Source: Planctomycetota bacterium
GTDB taxonomy: Bacteria > Planctomycetota > UBA1135 > GCA-002748355
Direction of reading: 5' to 3'
DNA length: 37,970 nt
NCBI GenBank assembly: GCA_002685965.1
Contig: NYZE01000056.1
Coordinates: forward strand, 1-37,970
The notes beneath the pieces are model-generated. The model saw nothing but the letters and a program-made list of their open reading frames with translations. It was not told where the DNA came from and searched no databases. The position numbers and the translations under genes were made by a program. Below, piece by piece: positions 33,518 through 37,970 of this stretch (position 1 is the stretch's first letter; every line of letters starts with the position of its first letter).

Positions 33518-33522
33518 GGGGG
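33518..33522 (+). promoter_or_regulatory. Possible ribosome binding site favouring the TTG at 33527
   Basis: GGGGG lies four to five bases before the TTG at 33527. It is not a full Shine-Dalgarno match, but no better one precedes the ATG at 33440. Confidence 0.35.
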
Positions 33523-33526
33523 TCCA

Positions 33527-34759
33527 TTGGGAAAACGCAGAAGCAAGGCGGATCGAGAACAGGGCGGCTTCACGTTCCTGGAGGTCCTGGTCACTTTCAC
33601 GCTCATGGTGTGTGGCCTGATGGCGCTCCTGGGCGCGATGCTCAGCTCGCAGATTCTCTCCCGTCAGGCGAAGGAGATGAACGTTGCGAATGCTGCGTTG
33701 ATCAACGCTGTCGAGGAGTTCCGGGAGAAGGCCGCGACGAACTACGATGATGCGCTCGTCTCGTACGGCGCGGACCCGGATCCGACCACGCAAGCGGCCG
33801 CCAATGGCGGAGATGGGGGCGGAGATGGGGGCGGAGAGGGCTCGGAGGCCATTCCGGGCGTGGACCCGACCGAGTCGATGGTCAAAGGCCTCGCGGCCAT
33901 GGACAGGGAGTTCTGGAAGGCGCGGATAGGAGCGGACGATCTCTTGGCTGCGTTCACCAGTGGTGCTCTCCCCGTCGATACCAAGACCCTGGCGGGCCTC
34001 GTCAGGGACGCCGCCAAGGGCAAGGTCACCGCTGCCAGTCTCAAGAAGACCCTCGACAATGCGAAGCTCAGCTCCTCCTTGTTGACCACGCCGAGCGAGA
34101 AGCTGGCGGCGGCCAAGCTTGCCAAAGACGCAGCGATACCGGGCGCCCCTCCGATGGTCCCCGGTGAGCCCGGCAACGTGACCTTCGATCCGATGACGGG
34201 TGAGATCTTCACGGCACCCGCGAAGAAAGTCGTAGACCCGGCCCGGTCGCCAGCGGGCGATGCGGTGACCAGGCGGTTGCCCGTGACCGAGAAGCTCCTC
34301 GCCGACAAGATCGCGAAGCTGGATAGCTGGATCGCCAGGAGCCAGAGGCGCCTGCATACCGCACCTGATGGCGGCAGGGTCAAAAGGAGAATCGACCGGC
34401 TCAAAGCCCGGCAGCTGGAACTGACGGCCAAGTTCAAGCACCTCGAGAAGCGGCGGCTGCAGGCGAAGACGGGGGGCGGCGCCCGCGACTGGCTGACGAA
34501 GCTCTACGAGACGGCCAAGACGCTATCGACGCCTGATGGCCTCGGCGACGACGCCGAGCTGAAGGCTGCGATCGTCACGGACGAGACCAGGCTCGATCCA
34601 CCTGTCGATCTCAACGGCGATGGCGACTTCCTCGACACCAACGTGTTGGCGCAGGACTTCAAGTCGGCAGTGCTGCGCCTGCGGGTCTCGTGGTCCGGCG
34701 TTGGCGGTGAGAATCAGATGGAATACACCATGGTCTTCGCGCGGGGCGAGTTCAAGTAG
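33527..34759 (+). CDS. PilV-like prepilin with a large inserted helical domain
   Basis: This is a type IV prepilin or pseudopilin. From a TTG at 33527 the leader is 14 residues, ending GG, followed by FTFLEVLVTFTLMVCGLMALL with the conserved Glu five residues after cleavage. An ATG at 33440 would give a 43-residue leader and is less typical. The 410-residue product is about twice the usual size. A Gly-rich linker (GGDGGGDGGGEG) leads to a helical, Lys/Ala-rich stretch of about 95-335, then a Ca-binding-like DLNGDGDFLDTN loop and a final pilin-like beta segment (LRLRVSWSGVGGE). Its stop shares one base with the next start. Confidence 0.82.
   Translation: MGKRRSKADREQGGFTFLEVLVTFTLMVCGLMALLGAMLSSQILSRQAKEMNVANAALINAVEEFREKAATNYDDALVSYGADPDPTTQAAANGGDGGGDGGGEGSEAIPGVDPTESMVKGLAAMDREFWKARIGADDLLAAFTSGALPVDTKTLAGLVRDAAKGKVTAASLKKTLDNAKLSSSLLTTPSEKLAAAKLAKDAAIPGAPPMVPGEPGNVTFDPMTGEIFTAPAKKVVDPARSPAGDAVTRRLPVTEKLLADKIAKLDSWIARSQRRLHTAPDGGRVKRRIDRLKARQLELTAKFKHLEKRRLQAKTGGGARDWLTKLYETAKTLSTPDGLGDDAELKAAIVTDETRLDPPVDLNGDGDFLDTNVLAQDFKSAVLRLRVSWSGVGGENQMEYTMVFARGEFK
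33806..33840 (+). repeat. Tandem 12-base repeat in the prepilin linker
   Basis: GGCGGAGATGGG occurs at 33806-33817 and 33818-33829, and a third shortened copy follows to 33840. Each unit is four codons, so gain or loss keeps the frame and changes linker length. Confidence 0.8.
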
Positions 34760-35346
34760 TGTGCGTCCCCAACAAGACTCTGTCTCAGAAGGCGTCGCGC
34801 TGCTCCGGCTTCACGCTCATCGAGCTGGCGATCAGCTTGGCGATCACGGGGGTCATGGCCTACGTGGTCAACACGACCATTCTGACAATGTACAGGGCGT
34901 CGGGCACGACGACGCGAGAGATCGATCTGACCGAGTCGCTGCGCGTCACGATGCGTCCGGTGTCCGACGAGCTACGCAGCGCGAGTCGGACGGGCGAGGA
35001 CGGCAACGGCAACAAGACGCTCGAGGCCGATGAGGACCGGAACGGCAATGGCCGCCTCGACGCGGACTGGAACCTGACCGCGACCTCGCTGCGCTTCAAT
35101 CGCTATGTCGGCGACGGCAAGTATTCACTGCCGATCACGTATCGGCTCAACAATGGCCGTATCGAGCGCGTGCAGATGATGGACGTGACCGGTAGGTCGA
35201 TCACGACTTCGATCGCACGCGGCGTCACCTCGTTCAAGATCACGGATGCGAGTCCGCGGGTCACGATCGAGCTCGAAGTCGATCGATCCAAGTCGGGGTC
35301 GACCATGAGGCAGGCGGTGTCGCTCAGCATCTTGCCGCGCAACTGA
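34759..35346 (+). CDS. PilW/GspJ-like prepilin with EF-hand-like loop
   Basis: The 195-residue prepilin has a 17-residue leader ending in G17, then FTLIELAISLAITGVMAYVV with Glu22 at mature position five. Residues 81-92 (DGNGNKTLEADE) fit an EF-hand-type calcium loop with ligands at positions 1, 3, 5, 7, 9 and 12. A second similar segment is at 93-103 (DRNGNGRLDAD). The rest is a short beta-rich pilin head. The GTG start overlaps the previous TAG by one base. It is a likely minor pilin or pseudopilin of the same filament as its neighbours. Confidence 0.85.
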   Translation: MCVPNKTLSQKASRCSGFTLIELAISLAITGVMAYVVNTTILTMYRASGTTTREIDLTESLRVTMRPVSDELRSASRTGEDGNGNKTLEADEDRNGNGRLDADWNLTATSLRFNRYVGDGKYSLPITYRLNNGRIERVQMMDVTGRSITTSIARGVTSFKITDASPRVTIELEVDRSKSGSTMRQAVSLSILPRN

Positions 35347-35414
35347 ACGCCAAGGGAGTGGGCCGCGCCCGCATCGGGTTCAAGGGAGAGTTCTTGGGGA
35401 AGGACGACTGGGGC

Positions 35415-36932
35415 ATGGGTATCAAGACAATCCGAGAAAGGGAGAGCGAGCGTGGCAATACGCTCGTCCTCGTTATCTGGATGGGGATCCTGCTTGGCGG
35501 CATATCGTCGGCGCTCGTCGTGCGCTCGGTCGGTTCGTCGAAGTCAACGAATCGCAGCGTGCTGGAGACACGACTGCTCTTCGTTGCCGAATCAGGCATC
35601 TCGGCCAACTTCGCGATGATGGACGCCGATGCCGTGTACGGGGTGAAGGACCTTGCGTTCAAACTCGACACCACGGCTAAGGACTACGTTGGTCCGGTGA
35701 CCGAGCTCAAGATGATGGGCACCGAGGTCAACCACTCGTACCAGCTGCGGGTCCAGTACAGCAACGCGGGTACGCCCGTCGTCTTCGCTGATCGCACAGA
35801 TCCTGTGGAAGACTACGATGGCATCAAGGTCACCTGCATCGCCGAAGCCGGCGAAGTGCGGCGCGTCGTCGCCGGGTGGTACGAGCAGGCGCTCGGCGAG
35901 GAGTTCCAGGGTGCCATCGTGTCAGACATGGTCCCGCTGGAGCCTGCGACAGCCAAACCCGGCAAGGGCGTCTCCAGGAAGGGACACGTCACGTTCAAAG
36001 GCCCGACCCAGTATCTCTTTGGGGACATCATCTCGAACGGCGACGTCATCGCCGACATAGGTGCGCTGTCGACCGAGAACGCAGGGGATTTCTTTACCGC
36101 GTCCGGTGGCGCCATCAGGGACGGACTGGCAGGAAGCGAGGAGGAGATCCCGGACTTCACCAGGATCGGTGGCAATGACCAGCTCTTCGACTTCGCCCGG
36201 TTCGAAGCCGCGGCGTCCGCCGGTGCAGGTGCCGTCTACAGCCAGCTCGAGCACTTCGCCGCCGCGGTGAATGCTGCAAATGCAGCCAGTACGCCACTCG
36301 AGGGCATTCAGGTCATCAAGATCGACCCGGCAACCGAGGGCAGTAGTCCGAAGCTCGTGCCGTTGGCCGCCTATGACAGCAAGAACAAAGAGGAGCATCC
36401 GATCGAGGGAGGCATCAACCTCCAGGGCACGATCGTCTGCATCTTCGCCGATGGCACGGATGCGCTCTACAAGCTTGGGATCACTTGCCCACTCAACGTC
36501 AACAAGGCGGACATGACAGGATTCGATCCGGCTTTGATGAGCACCTACAAGACGGGCTACCCGGCGACGTACGCGCCGCAGAGCACGACCAAGTACGCCT
36601 GGGAAGTCGATATCTCTTCTGGTGGTTTCGACAACTTCAAGAAGAACGACGATCTGCCGGCCGTGATGTTCAACAACGGCGTCGTCGACACGAACGGCCC
36701 GGTCAACGTCTGCGGTGTGATCTACGGTCCGTCCTTCATCGAGATCGAGAACAAGAAGCCCAACCTGCAGTACATCAACGGAGCCATCGTCGTCGGCGGC
36801 GGGATCTACTTCGAGGGCGATGCAGCCGGCGTCATGGCGATCAAGTTCGACAGCGGTACACTCGACAAGCTCGCGACGCAGGACGACAAGGGCAAGGAGT
36901 TGGTCAACAAGGGCGTGGCGATCCTGAAGTAA
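35415..36932 (+). CDS. PilX/GspK-like large minor pilin
   Basis: The 505-residue protein has a class III-like prepilin or PilX N-terminus: a charged start (IRERESERGN), then TLVLVIWMGILLGGISSALVV and the AESGISANFAMMD segment typical of PilX-like proteins. The remaining 400 residues form an extracellular part with beta-rich stretches (GPTQYLFGDIISNGDVI, INGAIVVGGGIYFEGDAAG). The ATG at 35415 is chosen over a GTG at 35358 because GGGGAAGGA lies about 10 bases upstream. It is the last gene of the operon and is probably the tip or priming subunit. Confidence 0.78.
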   Translation: MGIKTIRERESERGNTLVLVIWMGILLGGISSALVVRSVGSSKSTNRSVLETRLLFVAESGISANFAMMDADAVYGVKDLAFKLDTTAKDYVGPVTELKMMGTEVNHSYQLRVQYSNAGTPVVFADRTDPVEDYDGIKVTCIAEAGEVRRVVAGWYEQALGEEFQGAIVSDMVPLEPATAKPGKGVSRKGHVTFKGPTQYLFGDIISNGDVIADIGALSTENAGDFFTASGGAIRDGLAGSEEEIPDFTRIGGNDQLFDFARFEAAASAGAGAVYSQLEHFAAAVNAANAASTPLEGIQVIKIDPATEGSSPKLVPLAAYDSKNKEEHPIEGGINLQGTIVCIFADGTDALYKLGITCPLNVNKADMTGFDPALMSTYKTGYPATYAPQSTTKYAWEVDISSGGFDNFKKNDDLPAVMFNNGVVDTNGPVNVCGVIYGPSFIEIENKKPNLQYINGAIVVGGGIYFEGDAAGVMAIKFDSGTLDKLATQDDKGKELVNKGVAILK

Positions 36933-37049
36933 CGACGACAGCTCCATGGCCGTAACTGTGCGAGGCGGTTGGCGATTGTCGTCAGTCGCCGCGCCCGTGG
37001 GCCGGATGCGTGGTCGGTGTTGCTTCCGCTGGTGTAGTTCTTGCGACAG

Positions 37050-37970
37050 TTAGCGTCGGCCGGCGCGCCACACAAATGCGAGCTTCGGGTCGACGGACGG
37101 GTGCCGCGCTGGTGTATCCATGCGCGGGATCTCGAGTTCGCTCGCCGCAGCGTCCAGCAGTTGATCGGCTAGCTTGACCCGGCCGAGCGCCCGCTCGCAC
37201 CCGGCGATCTCCCAAATGAGCGACGGGTCGTCGGATCCGGTTGTTGCCTGGCGTAGTGCCAACCGCGCCCGCGCCGTGTTGCCGTTGGCCAGATCGCGGG
37301 CAGCCTCGAGGCGGTAGCGCCAGCTCGTGCGACCGACATCGTCGAGATGTTTGAGGCGTGTTGTGGCGAACGGTTTGCCCTGGGCGAGCTTGGTGAGCCC
37401 GTCCGCGACCATGCCGTCGGCGCGGGCGGAATCCGGCAGCCCTTGCTTGCCGCGCAGCGCCGCGAGGGCGCGGTCGCAATCGTCAGCGCGACCAAGCCGT
37501 GCCATCACCCATGCCGTATCGATCAACAAGCGTCCGCTACGTGCCAACAACGTCGGTGAGCTGCGTAGCAGTTCGAGCCGCTCGAGCAGTAGGCGTGCTG
37601 CGTCATCGTCGCGCTTACTCGCGATTGCCTGCGCGGCGTGCATGCCGAGTAGGTTGACGCGGCCCTGGAAGGAACGGAACTCCGGGCGGCCGGCGAGCTG
37701 CTCGAGATGTTGCCCAAGGTCGTCGTAGCGTTTGGCCGCGAACAAGGTCCATGCACGCAGCCGCGCAACGGGTATTGGCGGAACCGATTCCTCGATGCGC
37801 GGCAGGAGTTTCAGGACACGGTCGATCTTGCCGGCGCTGAGCTGGGCGTGCCCGAGGCAGAACACAACCCCGGGCGAGTGGGGCAGCCGCTTCTCGAGGC
37901 GTTCCAGGAGCGGTAACGCTTCATCGTAGCGGGTGAGCATCGACAGACCGAGGGCTTGCGAGAACAGCGG
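37050..37970 (-). CDS. TPR-repeat protein, 5' end outside the window
   Basis: The C-terminal 306 or so residues are visible. They consist of tetratricopeptide-like helical pairs (YDEALPLLERLEKRLPHSP, SFQGRVNLLGMHAAQAI, RADDCDRALAAL, NGNTARARLALRQA). The frame stays open through the right edge (PLFSQALGLS precedes the first ATG), so the start lies beyond the window. The repeats usually bind partner proteins. It is convergent with the pilin operon, with a 117-base gap. Confidence 0.78.
   Translation of the reverse strand, partial: PLFSQALGLSMLTRYDEALPLLERLEKRLPHSPGVVFCLGHAQLSAGKIDRVLKLLPRIEESVPPIPVARLRAWTLFAAKRYDDLGQHLEQLAGRPEFRSFQGRVNLLGMHAAQAIASKRDDDAARLLLERLELLRSSPTLLARSGRLLIDTAWVMARLGRADDCDRALAALRGKQGLPDSARADGMVADGLTKLAQGKPFATTRLKHLDDVGRTSWRYRLEAARDLANGNTARARLALRQATTGSDDPSLIWEIAGCERALGRVKLADQLLDAAASELEIPRMDTPARHPSVDPKLAFVWRAGRR

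Noticed and set aside
1..37970. CRISPR array, insertion sequence, prophage or integrase
   Set aside because: No spaced direct repeats, transposase motifs or phage genes were seen.

Overview
The window is a GC-rich, gene-dense bacterial chromosome segment with no mobile element, CRISPR array or rRNA gene that I can see. The gene content suggests a member of the Planctomycetota. There are several secreted gluzincin-like proteases with TPR repeats, a secreted beta-helix protein with a short beta-rich C-terminal domain, HEAT and PDZ secreted proteins, and a prepilin-like operon with unusually large members. This placement is an inference from gene style, not from a marker gene.

Layout: 1-2854 (+) holds the end of a Lys/Pro-rich protein, a small four-helix membrane protein, ferrochelatase (hemH) and a HemY-type protoporphyrinogen oxidase, with overlapping or closely spaced ends (terminal haem synthesis). 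2847-4169 (-) is a secreted beta-helix protein, divergent from a LysR regulator (4257-5153, +). 5179-9689 (-) is a two-gene unit: an NAD-dependent sugar-epimerase-like protein followed by an 1164-residue secreted mosaic metalloprotease. 10172-12022 (+) is a DsbD-type thiol:disulfide interchange protein whose first catalytic cysteine is encoded by an in-frame TGA, so it is probably a selenoprotein. 12401-16158 (+) is a Nudix hydrolase, a fused E1 alpha/beta 2-oxoacid dehydrogenase and a malonyltransferase-like protein. 16197-19384 (-) is a pair of secreted proteins, one an active-looking HExxH protease and one a degenerate relative. 19650-19814 (-) is ribosomal protein L33.

19965-24685 (+) is a five-gene unit in which every stop overlaps the next start. 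It encodes a 3-hydroxyacyl-CoA dehydrogenase/enoyl-CoA hydratase in the reversed domain order, a free-standing glutaminase-type nitrilase, NAD synthetase and two small membrane proteins. 24834-25148 (-) is a thioredoxin-like [2Fe-2S] ferredoxin whose start codon overlaps that of a divergent M14 carboxypeptidase (+). 26778-28706 (-) holds a HEAT/PDZ secreted protein and a DUF445 membrane protein. 28732-31638 (+) encodes a PyrK-like flavoprotein, a solitary DNA methyltransferase and a GNAT acetyltransferase. 31847-36932 (+) is a lipoprotein, a membrane-anchored HEAT protein and three prepilin/PilX-like proteins, probably an envelope fibre or secretion assembly. The right edge cuts a TPR protein on the minus strand.

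The strongest unusual signal is the TGA at 11765-11767. It sits exactly at the first cysteine of a UxxC redox motif, the frame stays open to a proper thioredoxin-fold end, and a 7-bp hairpin with a GGTC loop follows at 11799-11816, as expected for a bacterial SECIS. Further points are a terminator-like hairpin and possible structured leader upstream of the Nudix gene, a branched hairpin region upstream of the 19384 gene, Ca-binding-like loops in two pseudopilins, and a degenerate protease paired with an intact one.
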